This document shows positions 18,563-27,098 of a stretch of 64,000 nt of DNA, piece by piece (positions within the stretch are counted from its first letter, which is position 1; every line of letters begins with the position of its first letter). Origin of the DNA: Planctomycetota bacterium (GTDB lineage: Bacteria > Planctomycetota > UBA1135 > UBA2386); contig JAEUHT010000041.1 of NCBI GenBank assembly GCA_016793265.1, positions 1-64,000 on the forward strand, given 5' to 3'. The position numbers and the translations under genes are program-made. Below the pieces are notes generated by a model, which was given only the letters and a program-made list of their open reading frames with translations, was not told the DNA's origin and did no database searches.

Positions 18563-19803
18563 AGGAGCCACCGCCGTCGCGACCACGGCCCCACCACGGC
18601 CAGCGGCACGCCGAGGAACGCCTGCTTCGCCACCGGCCCGAACTGACGGCTGTCGCGGCTGGCGAACGGGCTGTCGCCGAGCAGGAACCAGTGCCCCGGC
18701 GGCACCAGCCGCGGCCACTCCCCCGGCGCGCCGGGCAGGCCGAGCACCTTCTCGCGGTAGGCGTGCACGTCGTGGAACACGGTCAGCGCGCGCAGCCGCA
18801 GCGGGCGCGCCCCGAGCACGCCGACGCTGGCATGGCAGCGCGGCCCGTTGCCGAACACGGCATCGAAGTCGGGCGCCCAGTCGGCGCGGCGCGCGAACAC
18901 GAACCGCGCATCGGGGCGGTCGTCGACGACGAAGAAGGCGCGATCGTCGAGCACGCCGAAGGCCACCCGGTGCGGACCCGGCGCCGCCGGCAGCGTCGCC
19001 CTGGCCACGCTGACGCCGTTGCGCCAGAGGTCGAGTTCGCCGCTCACCGGCTGCCAGTGGAAGGTCAACGCCTCGTTGCGGCCGTCGAGGCTGCCGAGCA
19101 GCGTGTCAACGGCGTCGATCAGCTGCAGCTCGACGCCGACGTCGTACACCGAGACATCCTCACCGATGCGCTCGTGCCGGCCGGTGCGGTCGACGTACGA
19201 CGCGTCCACGGCCCGCGTGGTGCCGAGGCACCCGGGTGGCGTCACGGCACCACGACGACGACGCGCGATGCGGGTCGCGAACAGCCGCCGCGCCTCGTCG
19301 ACGCCGGCTTCGAGCGGCGGCAGCCGCAGCTCACCGGGTTCGAAGGTCGCCGCCGTGAGGTCGAGCCGTTCGTCGCCGGCCACCGCCGGCCACAGCGCCC
19401 AGGGCACCCGCATCGACCGCGCCGCGATCGGGTCCTTCTGCTCGACGTGCACCGACTGCTTGTCGGGGCCGAGCCAGACGTCGCCCTGCCGGATGTCGAT
19501 CCAGCAGGCGGCGGGATCGTCGCCGCTGGCGGCGATGCGTTTGACGAGCTGGCGGCCGGATTCGTGTGGTTCTGCCACCACGACGAGGTCGTGGCGCCGG
19601 CGGCCGCTGGCGCTGGCCAGCTTGTCGACGAAGACGATGTCGCCGGTGTCGGGATCACCGTGCAGCAGCGGTTCCATGCTGCCGGTCGGCACGATGTAGC
19701 GGTCGCCGACCCACAGCCGCAGCGCCTGCACGGTGACGACGGCGACCAACGCCATGCACACGGCGTCGCGCAGGATGGTCAAGGTTGGGGACCGTGGCCG
19801 CAT
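18559..19803 (-). CDS. lepB: Signal peptidase I with a large central insertion
   Basis: 414 residues. An N-terminal membrane anchor (CMALVAVVTVQALRLWVGD) precedes the catalytic box YIVPTGSMEPLLHGD (Ser42) and the general-base box RQLVKRIAASG (Lys88). The C-terminal conserved box PPGHWFLLGDSPFASRDSRQ followed by FGPV sits at about 375-398. Between these lie roughly 250 extra residues not found in the classical enzyme. They include a jelly-roll-like part (FHWQPVSGELDLWRNGVSVA, HRVAFGVLDDRAFFVVDDRP). The catalytic dyad is intact, so activity is expected; the insert may be an extracytoplasmic substrate- or partner-binding domain. First gene of a three-gene overlapping operon, divergent from the LeuA-like gene. 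Confidence 0.9.
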   Translation of the reverse strand: MRPRSPTLTILRDAVCMALVAVVTVQALRLWVGDRYIVPTGSMEPLLHGDPDTGDIVFVDKLASASGRRRHDLVVVAEPHESGRQLVKRIAASGDDPAACWIDIRQGDVWLGPDKQSVHVEQKDPIAARSMRVPWALWPAVAGDERLDLTAATFEPGELRLPPLEAGVDEARRLFATRIARRRRGAVTPPGCLGTTRAVDASYVDRTGRHERIGEDVSVYDVGVELQLIDAVDTLLGSLDGRNEALTFHWQPVSGELDLWRNGVSVARATLPAAPGPHRVAFGVLDDRAFFVVDDRPDARFVFARRADWAPDFDAVFGNGPRCHASVGVLGARPLRLRALTVFHDVHAYREKVLGLPGAPGEWPRLVPPGHWFLLGDSPFASRDSRQFGPVAKQAFLGVPLAVVGPWSRRRWLL

Positions 19804-19969
19804 GGACGGGTCAGGGCAGCGGACGGAACGCGGGCAAGGTCACCGCTGCGATCATGCAGCGGCCGCGGCGACATCGGAAGCCAGCAGGCCTTCTTCGCCC
19901 GCTGCGGTCGCGGCGTTCGCCTGGATCGGGCATGATCCCATTCCCGCCGCAGCCCGCGGCCCCGACGTC

Positions 19970-21190
19970 ATGACGCGCATCGCCGACCTCATCCACGACT
20001 GGAACCAGACCGGCGGCACCTTCCGCCCCACCCGCCCACTGCAGTTCGACGACGAGACGCTGCGCGACGGCCTGCAGTCGCCGGCGGCCAGCGACCCGGT
20101 GCTCGAACAGAAGATGGACCTGATCGAGCGCATGGACCGGCTCGGCATCCACACCGCCAACCTCGGCCTGCCCGGCGCCGGCGAACGCCCGCGCGAGGAC
20201 ATCCTGCGGCTGACCAGGCACATCGTGAAGCAGCGCCTGCGCATCGGCGCCAACGTCGCCTGCCGCACGGTCGTCAGCGACATCGAGCCGGTCGTCGACA
20301 TGACGCAGAAGGCCGGCATGCCGATCGAGGTGTGTGCCTTCATCGGCAGCAGCTACATCCGCCAGTTCGCCGAGGACTGGACGGTCGAACGCATGCTGAA
20401 GAACACGCGCGAGGCGCTTACGTTCGCGCAGCGGCACAACCTGCCGGTCATGTATGTGACCGAGGACACCACGCGGGCGCGGCCGGAGACGATCACCGCG
20501 CTCTACTCGACGGCGATCGAGCTCGGCGCCCGGCGCTTGTGTGTCTGTGACACCGTCGGCCACGCCACGCCGCAGGGCACGCGCGCGGTGGTGCGCTTCG
20601 TCCGCGAACTGGCCGACCAACACGACAAGACCATCGGCATCGACTGGCACGGCCACCGCGACCGCGACCTCGGCATCGCCAACTGCCTCGCCGCGATCGA
20701 AGCCGGGGCCGATCGTGTGCACGGCAGCGCGCTCGGCGTCGGCGAACGCGCCGGCAACGCGCCGATGGACCTGCTGCTGGTCAACTGCCGGCTGATGGGC
20801 TGGATCGACAACGACCTGACCACGCTGCCGCAGTATGTGGCTGCGGCGGCCAAGGCGATCGAGGTCGTGTTGCCGCACAACTACCCGGTGTTCGGCGAGG
20901 ACGCCTTCGAGACCGGCACCGGCGTGCACGCGGCGGCCGTGATCAAGGCGTTCAAGAAGGGCGACGTCGAGCTCGCCGACGCGGTCTACTCGGGCGTGCC
21001 GGCCGGCATGGTCGGGCTCAGCCAGAAGATCGCGGTCGGGCCGATGGCCGGGAAATCCAACGCCGCATTCGTGCTCGAGCGGTTGGGCATCGAGCCGACC
21101 GAGCAGCGTATCCAAGACGTCCTTGCCGCCGGCAAGTCGAGCAAGCGGCTGCTGACCGACGACGAAGTGCGCCGCGCTGCTGGCGCCTGA
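19970..21190 (+). CDS. DRE-TIM metallolyase, isopropylmalate/homocitrate/citramalate synthase-like
   Basis: 406 residues from ATG at 19970 (MTRIADLIHDW). The catalytic Arg/metal motif is FDDETLRDGLQSP. The second metal site DWHGHRDRDLGIANCLAAIE and the flexible-domain signature ALGVGERAGNAPMD match the alpha-isopropylmalate synthase family, which condenses acetyl-CoA with a 2-oxoacid. The C-terminus lacks the full regulatory domain of LeuA; the length is closer to homocitrate or citramalate synthases. No leu or other amino-acid genes are adjacent, so the 2-oxoacid substrate cannot be assigned. The HxH metal motif here is preceded by Trp and has Arg in place of Asn (HGHRD versus the usual HCHND). 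Confidence 0.85.
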   Translation: MTRIADLIHDWNQTGGTFRPTRPLQFDDETLRDGLQSPAASDPVLEQKMDLIERMDRLGIHTANLGLPGAGERPREDILRLTRHIVKQRLRIGANVACRTVVSDIEPVVDMTQKAGMPIEVCAFIGSSYIRQFAEDWTVERMLKNTREALTFAQRHNLPVMYVTEDTTRARPETITALYSTAIELGARRLCVCDTVGHATPQGTRAVVRFVRELADQHDKTIGIDWHGHRDRDLGIANCLAAIEAGADRVHGSALGVGERAGNAPMDLLLVNCRLMGWIDNDLTTLPQYVAAAAKAIEVVLPHNYPVFGEDAFETGTGVHAAAVIKAFKKGDVELADAVYSGVPAGMVGLSQKIAVGPMAGKSNAAFVLERLGIEPTEQRIQDVLAAGKSSKRLLTDDEVRRAAGA

Positions 21191-21243
21191 GCCGCGAAGG
21201 CCGCCTGACGGCCCATCAAGTTCGCCGGCGCGAGGGCCGATCC

Positions 21244-21621
21244 ATGGTCCGAGAACACATGGATCCAGTGCTGGACATGAGCGTCGTCGAAGAGCTGCTG
21301 TCGATCACCGACGACGGCGATCCGGAACTGCTGCTGGACCTCGTGCAGATGTTCCTCGAAGACGGTCCGATCAAGGTGCGGGCCGTGATCGAGGGGGTCG
21401 CCGAAGGCGACTACGAGAAGGCCGAACGCGCGGCGCACTCGCTCAAGGGCTCCTCGGGCAACCTCGGTGCGCGCCAGCTGCAGAACATCTGCGAGCAGCT
21501 GCAGATCGCGACCCGCTACCAGAAGCGCGACGAGTCGAAGCAGCTGGCGGCGAGCCTCGGCGGCACGTTCGAGCAGGCCGAGCTCGCCTTGCGCAAGCTG
21601 CTGGCGACCTACCAGGGCTGA
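21244..21621 (+). CDS. Stand-alone histidine phosphotransfer (Hpt) protein
   Basis: 125 residues (120 if the second ATG at 21259 is used). The phosphorylatable His lies in AAHSLKGSSGNLGARQL, a textbook Hpt motif, preceded by ELLLDLVQMFLEDGPIKVRA, the N-terminal helix. There is no kinase, receiver or output domain in the same protein. It would shuttle phosphate between a hybrid kinase and a response regulator encoded elsewhere. The ATPase-like protein at 54486-55094 lacks a phosphoacceptor motif but is not near enough to be linked by context. The gene converges on the small zinc-ribbon gene with a 6-base gap. Confidence 0.88.
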   Translation: MVREHMDPVLDMSVVEELLSITDDGDPELLLDLVQMFLEDGPIKVRAVIEGVAEGDYEKAERAAHSLKGSSGNLGARQLQNICEQLQIATRYQKRDESKQLAASLGGTFEQAELALRKLLATYQG

Positions 21622-21627
21622 GCGCGC

Positions 21628-21975
21628 CTACTCCGAGGCGGCGGCCGGACGCCGGCGCGCCGCGGACTTCGCCTGCTTGCGGTCGGCCTTGCCGGGCGCC
21701 TTGCCGGGCGTCTTGGCCGGAGCCTTGCCCTGGGCCTTCGCCGGCCGCGGAATCGCCACCGTCTTCTTCTTGCGGTTGCCGGTCTCGGCCTCGATCACGA
21801 CATCGAGCACCGGCGCGTGGCCAGCAGCGGGCTCCCAGGTCGCAGCCATGCCGCGGTAGATGCAGCGGTGGCACTTGTGGAAGTTGCTGCCCTGGCGGGC
21901 GAGGCAGGTGTCGCAGCTGATCTGGTGGGTGATCAGGGGCGAGGCTGCGCCGGCGACGGTGGGACAGGTTCTCAT
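21628..21975 (-). CDS. Small putative zinc-binding protein with basic tail
   Basis: 115 residues from ATG at 21975 (MRTCPTVAG). Four Cys in two pairs (CDTCLARQ and KCHRCIYRG) plus an early Cys suggest a small zinc ribbon or treble clef. The C-terminal half is strongly basic and low-complexity (KAQGKAPAKTPGKAPGKADR), typical of nucleic-acid-binding tails. No known family. Separated from the isomerase-like gene by 63 bases. Confidence 0.6.
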   Translation of the reverse strand: MRTCPTVAGAASPLITHQISCDTCLARQGSNFHKCHRCIYRGMAATWEPAAGHAPVLDVVIEAETGNRKKKTVAIPRPAKAQGKAPAKTPGKAPGKADRKQAKSAARRRPAAASE

Positions 21976-22038
21976 GCAGGTGGAGTCCGGCGAGGGCACG
22001 CCGGGCAGGGCGGAAGAGTAGGCAGGATGCTGGCCCGG

Positions 22039-22869
22039 TCAACGACGCGGATCGCCGACACAACGGCGCCAGAGCTCGCCGCAGGCGGCGACAGCGGCCG
22101 GCGCCCGGTGGCTGGAGCGCGACAGTTCGAAGCAGACCGGGCCGCCGTAACCAGCATTCTTCAGAGCAGTTAACGCTGCAGCGAAGTCGACGTCTCCGGC
22201 CCCCGGTTCGAGGTGTTCATGCTGGCCGCGCCGCATGTCCTCGAGGTGCACCTGGCACAAGAACGGTGCGACGGCGCCGATGACATGGGCCGGCTCGCCT
22301 TCCCACACCGAATACAGGTGGCCGATGTCGAGGGTCAGACCGGGGGCCTCGTCGCCGAGTTCGTCACGCACCCGGTGCCAGTCGGCGACCGTCTCCACGA
22401 ACATGCCGGGCTCGGGCTCCAACGACGGCTCCAGCCCTTCGGCCCGGATGCGCCGGCACGACTCCCGGACGCCGTCCAGCATGCGGAGCCGGGAATCACT
22501 CCCCGGCTGCCGGTCGATGCCGGTCCAGAACGAAACCACCCGCGCCCCGAGCCGCGCCCCCATCGCCGCCGTGCGGCTGGTGTAGTCGAGGCGGCGCTGC
22601 CGCGCCGGCCCAGGCGTCATCAGGGTCGGCTCGTGTTTGACGCGCGCATCGAGCAGGAAGCGGGCCCCGGTCTCCATCACCGGTTCGAGGCCGAGGTCGG
22701 CGAGCTGCCGCGCCAGATCGGCGAGCTGGCCTGGGCTCGTCGTCGCTGGATCGAGGTGGCAGGTGTCCGGCGTCAGGCCGACGGCGCGGTAGCCGTGCTG
22801 CGCGAGCAGGGCCAAGCCGTCGCCGAGGCGGTGGTTCTGCAGGCCGTTGCTCTGGTAGCCGAGCCGCAT
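22039..22869 (-). CDS. Sugar phosphate isomerase/epimerase family TIM barrel
   Basis: 276 residues. Xylose-isomerase-like/AP-endonuclease-family-2 barrel: MRLGYQSNGLQNHRL start, YRAVGLTPDTCHLD, RVVSFWTGID, LSLEPEPGMFVET-like segment with Glu metal ligand (LEPEPG), LTLDIGHLYSVWEG (Asp, His), CQVHLEDMRRGQHEHLEPGA (His, Glu, His) and VCFELSRSSH (final Glu). The metal-binding set Glu-Asp-His-His-Glu is complete, so it is probably an active divalent-metal enzyme acting on a sugar or cyclitol. The substrate is not decidable. The single-helix protein gene at 22874-23428 ends 4 bases before this start, so they are co-transcribed. Confidence 0.8.
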   Translation of the reverse strand: MRLGYQSNGLQNHRLGDGLALLAQHGYRAVGLTPDTCHLDPATTSPGQLADLARQLADLGLEPVMETGARFLLDARVKHEPTLMTPGPARQRRLDYTSRTAAMGARLGARVVSFWTGIDRQPGSDSRLRMLDGVRESCRRIRAEGLEPSLEPEPGMFVETVADWHRVRDELGDEAPGLTLDIGHLYSVWEGEPAHVIGAVAPFLCQVHLEDMRRGQHEHLEPGAGDVDFAAALTALKNAGYGGPVCFELSRSSHRAPAAVAACGELWRRCVGDPRR

Positions 22870-22873
22870 CGAC

Positions 22874-23428
22874 TCACGTGCCGCCGTTCATGCGCACCTT
22901 CTTCTCGAGCTTGGCGTACTCGCCGAACAGCTTCTCCAGCGTCATGTACTCGGCCGGCTGCGCCCAATCCTCGAACTGCGCCTCCTCCTGCCACAGCAGC
23001 GGCTTCTCCAGCGCCTTCTTGAGTTCGTCGAGCTTGGCCTTGGCGACCGATTGCAGCTCGCGGGCTTTGTGGTTGTCGCCGGCCGAACGCGCGGTGACGC
23101 CCTGGTTGCAGCTGGCCGTGGCAGCGTCGAGCAGCGTGCGCGCCTGCTGCAGCATCTCGCTCGTCAGCGCCGGCGCCGGCTTGCTCGGGGCCTTGCCCGC
23201 CTTGGCGGCGGCGAGCTGCACGGGGTTCGGCGCCGGCGTCGGCGCCGCGGCCTTCGGCGCCGGGACCGGCGTATTGGCCGGGGTGGCGTTCGTGCCGCCG
23301 CCGCTGTTCATGACCACGAGCAGCACGACGACGACGGCGAGGCCGACGCCGCCGAGCACCATCGGCATGTGGTTGGACTTGGGCTGGGACGGGCGGCTCC
23401 TGCCGCGGGAAGGGGTGCGCGAGGCCAT
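22874..23428 (-). CDS. Hypothetical single-pass membrane protein
   Basis: 184 residues. A basic N-terminus (SRGRSRPSQPKSNHM) precedes one hydrophobic helix (VLGGVGLAVVVVLLVVM), then a Pro/Ala/Lys linker, then a helical domain (LTSEMLQQARTLLDAATASC, LQSVAKAKLDELKKALEKPL) with a Trp-containing segment near the C-terminus (FEDWAQPAEYMTLEKLFGEY). Topology is predicted N-in, with a helical extracytoplasmic domain. No family recognised. First gene of a pair with the sugar isomerase-like gene; divergent from the SGNH-like gene. Confidence 0.65.
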   Translation of the reverse strand: MASRTPSRGRSRPSQPKSNHMPMVLGGVGLAVVVVLLVVMNSGGGTNATPANTPVPAPKAAAPTPAPNPVQLAAAKAGKAPSKPAPALTSEMLQQARTLLDAATASCNQGVTARSAGDNHKARELQSVAKAKLDELKKALEKPLLWQEEAQFEDWAQPAEYMTLEKLFGEYAKLEKKVRMNGGT

Positions 23429-23564
23429 GGGAGGCCGCAGGTTCTACCCGTCCGCGACGGGCGCCGGAAGGTGCGGGAACGCCGGCGCCACGCCGAGCCG
23501 GCCCAAGCCACAGAGGCGGCCTCGCCAGGAGCACTCGACGCATCCTGGCCGGGAGCTGCCTAGC

Positions 23565-24677
23565 ATGCCGTCGATGCCCGGCCCGTTGCGCCCCCGCCTG
23601 TTGCTCGCCACCGCCGTGACCACGCTGGCCGCGGGCATCGCCTTCTGGGTCTACGGCACGTTCGGCGGGCCGCGCAGCACCATGCAGGTGACCAAGGCGG
23701 CGGACGACACCGAGCTCACCTGGCGCGGACAGGACGCGTTCGTCGTCGACGCCGTGGCAGGCCTGCGGCCGCGCGCCCGAACCACGATCCGGCTGCCGAC
23801 CGTCGGCATCGGCCCCGACGAACCGAGAGAGACCGTCAAGCACCGCGACCGCTTCGGCTTCCTGCGCGAGGACGAACTGCCCGAGCCGATCGACCGGCCG
23901 TGTGTGCTCGTGCTCGGCGACAGCCACATCGACGGCGTCGTCGACACCGCCGACAACGTCAGTACGCGGCTCGAACGGAGCAGCGAGGCCGACGGCCAGC
24001 CCGTGCGCGTGCTCAACGCCGCCTGCGGCATGTATGGTCTGTGGCAACACAACCTGCGCGGGCGGGTGCTGCTCGATCGCTTCCGGCCGCGGGTGGTCGT
24101 CGTCGTGGTCTTCCTCGGCAACGACTTCCTCGACCTCGAGAACCCGACCATGCCGCATCTCGACGATGCGCTGCGGGAACAACCCGAGGGCACGCTCGAC
24201 AGCGCCGAGGCGGTGCGGCAACGCCGGCGCGACCTGGACCTGCCGGAGGACCGCCAGATGCTGTTCTGGCAGGGGCTCGACCAAGCGCGCTTCCTGCAGC
24301 AGCAGCCGGAGCGGCGGCCGTTCCTGCTGGCCAAGGCGAAGCACGCGGTCGAAGCGCTCGAAGCGGCAGCGGCGGCGCACGGCGCCAAGGTGCTCTGGGC
24401 ACTGCTGCCGTCGTACGACCTCGTCTTCCCCGAGCGCACGGCGGCGCTGAGTGCGGTCGCGGCGCAGGTGGTGGCGAGCGGCGCGCAGCGGCAGATGCGC
24501 GATCAGTTCGTGCGCCTGCTGACGCAGCGGCAGGCCACGATCGTCGACTTCGAGCCGACCTTCCGTGCCAAGGGCGGCTCGACGCTCTACGCCAGCGACT
24601 TCCACGTCTACCGGCGCGGGCACGAGCTGATGGCCGAAGCCCTGCAGGCGCCGCTGCGCACGCTGCTCGGGCGCTGA
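23565..24677 (+). CDS. Membrane-anchored SGNH/GDSL-like hydrolase
   Basis: 370 residues from ATG at 23565 (a second ATG lies 9 bases on). One N-terminal hydrophobic segment (LLLATAVTTLAAGIAFWVYG) gives a signal anchor. SGNH blocks: CVLVLGDSHIDGVVD (block I Ser, GDS), VLNAACGMYGLWQHN (Gly of block II), VVFLGNDFLDLE (block III Asn, GND), and a C-terminal YASDFHVYRRGHELMAEAL in which a DxxH/HxxxxGH pattern supplies the Asp-His pair. The catalytic set looks complete. Such proteins are often esterases or O-acetyl-transfer partners at the cell envelope. The gene ends back to back with rsmB; their stop codons touch with no spacer. Confidence 0.78.
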   Translation: MPSMPGPLRPRLLLATAVTTLAAGIAFWVYGTFGGPRSTMQVTKAADDTELTWRGQDAFVVDAVAGLRPRARTTIRLPTVGIGPDEPRETVKHRDRFGFLREDELPEPIDRPCVLVLGDSHIDGVVDTADNVSTRLERSSEADGQPVRVLNAACGMYGLWQHNLRGRVLLDRFRPRVVVVVVFLGNDFLDLENPTMPHLDDALREQPEGTLDSAEAVRQRRRDLDLPEDRQMLFWQGLDQARFLQQQPERRPFLLAKAKHAVEALEAAAAAHGAKVLWALLPSYDLVFPERTAALSAVAAQVVASGAQRQMRDQFVRLLTQRQATIVDFEPTFRAKGGSTLYASDFHVYRRGHELMAEALQAPLRTLLGR

Positions 24678-25985
24678 TCAGCGCCGCCGCAGCACCGCGT
24701 GGAAGCCGCCGTCGTGCTGGCCGGCCGCCGGCAGCGTCCGTTGGCGCACGACGACCTCGCAGGGCGGCGTCGACGGCGCCGCCAGCACCGCGTCGACGAC
24801 GGCGTCGTTCTCCTCGTGGTCGATCGAACACGTCGAGTAGACGACGGCGCCACCGGGGCGGGCGAGGCCGATCGCCTGCGTGAGGATCGTGCGCTGGGTC
24901 GCCGCCATGGCCGCGAACGTCGCCGGCGACAGGCGCAGACGCACCTCGACGCGGCGGCCGAGCACGCCGGTGTTGGAGCACGGCACGTCGGCGAGCACCG
25001 CGGCGGCGTCGCGCGGCAGGTCGGCGGCATCGTCGACGACGCGCACGACGTCACCGAGGTGCAGACGCTGCACGTTCTCGACGATGCGCCGGCGGCGATG
25101 CGCGTCGACGTCGAAGGCGAAGACGCGGCCCGGCCGCGCCCGTTCGGCGAGCAGCGTGGTCTTGGTGCCGGGCGCCGCGCAGAGGTCGATCACGGTGTCG
25201 CCGGCCGCGACCGGCACCGCCAGCGCCGCGCGCATCGCCGTCGGGTCCTGCACCACGAACTGGCCGCGGGTGAACGCGGCGGTGGAGAACGGCGAGTTGC
25301 CGCCGGACCAGCGCAGCAACCGCGGCGTCGCCGTGGCCTCGACCTCGACGCCCTGTTCGCGCAGCGTGGCTGCCAGCGCCGCCGCGTCGGCGTCCGCCGC
25401 GGCCCGCAGGAACACGCCCGGCACTTCGCTGGCCGCGGCGGCGATGCCGCGCACGGCGTCGAGGCCGAGCCGTTCGCACCAACGCGCGACGAGGAAGTCC
25501 GGCAGCGAGTGCACGATGGCGAGCCGGGCGGCCTCGTCGTCGGGCAGCGGCTTCGCCAGGTGCAGCACGCGCGAGTCGCTGAGCGCGAGCTCGGTCCGAT
25601 CCCCTGCATCGGCGGTGCCGAGGTCGATGTTGCCGGCCAGGCGCCGCAGCAGGGCGTTGGCGAAGCCGCGGTTGGACCGCACCAACTCGACGGTCTCGTG
25701 CACCGCGGCGTGCGCCGGCATGCCGGCCACGAACAGCAGCTGGTAGGCGCCGAGGCGCAGCGCCGTCAGCAGCTGGGCGTCACGCGGCAGCCCGCGGTGG
25801 GCGAGCCCGTTCAGCACGAAGTCGAGCAGCCGTTCCCGGCGCAGCACGCCGTGCGCGAGCTCGAACGCGAACGCCATCTCGCGCGGCTCCAGGCGGCCGG
25901 TGTCGAGCACCGCGCGCAGGCGGTCGGCGCGGCCGCGGGCCAGCGACGTCAACGCATGCAGCGCCAGGCCCCGCGCGTTGACCAT
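24678..25985 (-). CDS. rsmB: 16S rRNA (cytosine-5)-methyltransferase RsmB/Sun family
   Basis: 435 residues. The N-terminal ~140 residues are a NusB-like RNA-binding domain (LAHGVLRRERLLDFVLNGLA, LTALRLGAYQLLFVAGMPAH, VHETVELVRSNRGFANALLR). The C-terminal Rossmann methyltransferase has QDPTAMRAALAV, the AdoMet loop DLCAAPGTKTTLLAE, DVPCSNTGVLGRR (motif IV, release Cys) and YSTCSIDHEEND (motif VI, nucleophile Cys). It methylates a cytosine of 16S rRNA (C967 in E. coli). The start is 2 bases after the fmt stop, the common fmt-rsmB arrangement. Confidence 0.92.
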   Translation of the reverse strand: MVNARGLALHALTSLARGRADRLRAVLDTGRLEPREMAFAFELAHGVLRRERLLDFVLNGLAHRGLPRDAQLLTALRLGAYQLLFVAGMPAHAAVHETVELVRSNRGFANALLRRLAGNIDLGTADAGDRTELALSDSRVLHLAKPLPDDEAARLAIVHSLPDFLVARWCERLGLDAVRGIAAAASEVPGVFLRAAADADAAALAATLREQGVEVEATATPRLLRWSGGNSPFSTAAFTRGQFVVQDPTAMRAALAVPVAAGDTVIDLCAAPGTKTTLLAERARPGRVFAFDVDAHRRRRIVENVQRLHLGDVVRVVDDAADLPRDAAAVLADVPCSNTGVLGRRVEVRLRLSPATFAAMAATQRTILTQAIGLARPGGAVVYSTCSIDHEENDAVVDAVLAAPSTPPCEVVVRQRTLPAAGQHDGGFHAVLRRR

Positions 25986-25987
25986 CG

Positions 25988-26920
25988 TCAGCCGAAGCGT
26001 GCGTCGGGGGCGATGTGGTGCCCGCGCACGAACTCACCCGCCGTCATGTTGCGGCCGTTGTCCGGCTTGATGCGGGTGATGCGGTAGAGGTCCTTGCCGG
26101 TGCAGACCCGGATGCCCTCTTCGCCCGACGACTGCAGGCCGCCCGGGATGCCCATGCCGTAGAGGTCCTGCTCGACGGTGCCCTCGATGACGATGAAGCG
26201 CTTGTTGCCGAGCCGGGTCTGCGCGCCGGGCTTCGGCGTCATCGCCCGCACCAGCAGGTCGACCTCGCGCGCCGGCAGCCGCCAGTCGATGACGCCGTGC
26301 TCCTTCTCGACCTTGGGCGCGTAGGTGGCCTTGGCGGCATCCTGTGGGGTGAACTTCGCCTTGCCGCTGTCGAGCAGGCCGAGGGCGTCGACGAGCGCCT
26401 TGCCCGACAGTTCGGCGAGCCGGTCGCGCAGCCCGCCGGCGTTCTCGCGCGGACCGATCGGCGTGCGCTCTTGCAGCAGCACGTCGCCGGCATCGAGCTG
26501 CTCGATGATGCGCATGATGGTGACGCCGGTCTCCGCCTGGCCGTCGCGGATCGCGCGCTGGATCGGCGCCGCGCCGCGGTAGAGCGGCAGCAGCGAGGCG
26601 TGGGCGTTGATCATGCCGAGCTTCGGCAGAGCGATCAGTTCGGGCTTCAGGATGACGCCGTAGCTGATGACGACGCCGATGTCCGGCTTCAGCTCGCGCA
26701 GGCGGTCGAGGAAGGCCGGGTCGTGCGGATCGGCCGGCTGCTCGAACGGCAGCGACAGCTCCTGGGCCGCCAGCTTGACCTCGCTGTCGTAGATCTTGCG
26801 GCCGCGACCACGCGGTGCGTCCGGCTTGGTAACGACCAGGGCGGGGGCCAGGCCAGCGCTCTTCAGCGCCGTCAGGGACGGGATCGCGAAGTCACTGCTG
26901 CCGAAGAAGACGATGCGCAA
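25988..26920 (-). CDS. fmt: Methionyl-tRNA formyltransferase (TTG start)
   Basis: 310 residues. Formylates the initiator Met-tRNA using 10-formyl-THF. The first recognisable residues are RIVFFGSSDFAIPSL; the only start codon next to them is TTG at 26920, as no ATG or GTG occurs at the right place. The catalytic region NAHASLLPLYRGAAPIQRAI and IIEQLDAGDVLLQE give the Asn, His and Asp of the formyltransferase active site. The C-terminal OB-like domain includes RAMTPKPGAQTRLGNKRFIV. It is upstream of, and co-transcribed with, rsmB. A rare start codon may keep expression low. No peptide deformylase gene is adjacent. Confidence 0.92.
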   Translation of the reverse strand: MRIVFFGSSDFAIPSLTALKSAGLAPALVVTKPDAPRGRGRKIYDSEVKLAAQELSLPFEQPADPHDPAFLDRLRELKPDIGVVISYGVILKPELIALPKLGMINAHASLLPLYRGAAPIQRAIRDGQAETGVTIMRIIEQLDAGDVLLQERTPIGPRENAGGLRDRLAELSGKALVDALGLLDSGKAKFTPQDAAKATYAPKVEKEHGVIDWRLPAREVDLLVRAMTPKPGAQTRLGNKRFIVIEGTVEQDLYGMGIPGGLQSSGEEGIRVCTGKDLYRITRIKPDNGRNMTAGEFVRGHHIAPDARFG

Positions 26921-27098
26921 AGTGGGAGGCCTTGGGGAAATCTGCTGGGGGCGCACGACCGCGCCAGGACCGTGGGCCGAGAAGGGTAGCCACGGTGCGC
27001 ATTTGCCGCAAACCTGGCGCAGTTGGCGACGACCCGACATGGAGTGGCAGAGCCGCCGCCCCCAGAATGCGCCGGTGCCGCTCCCTCCCCACGTCCCC

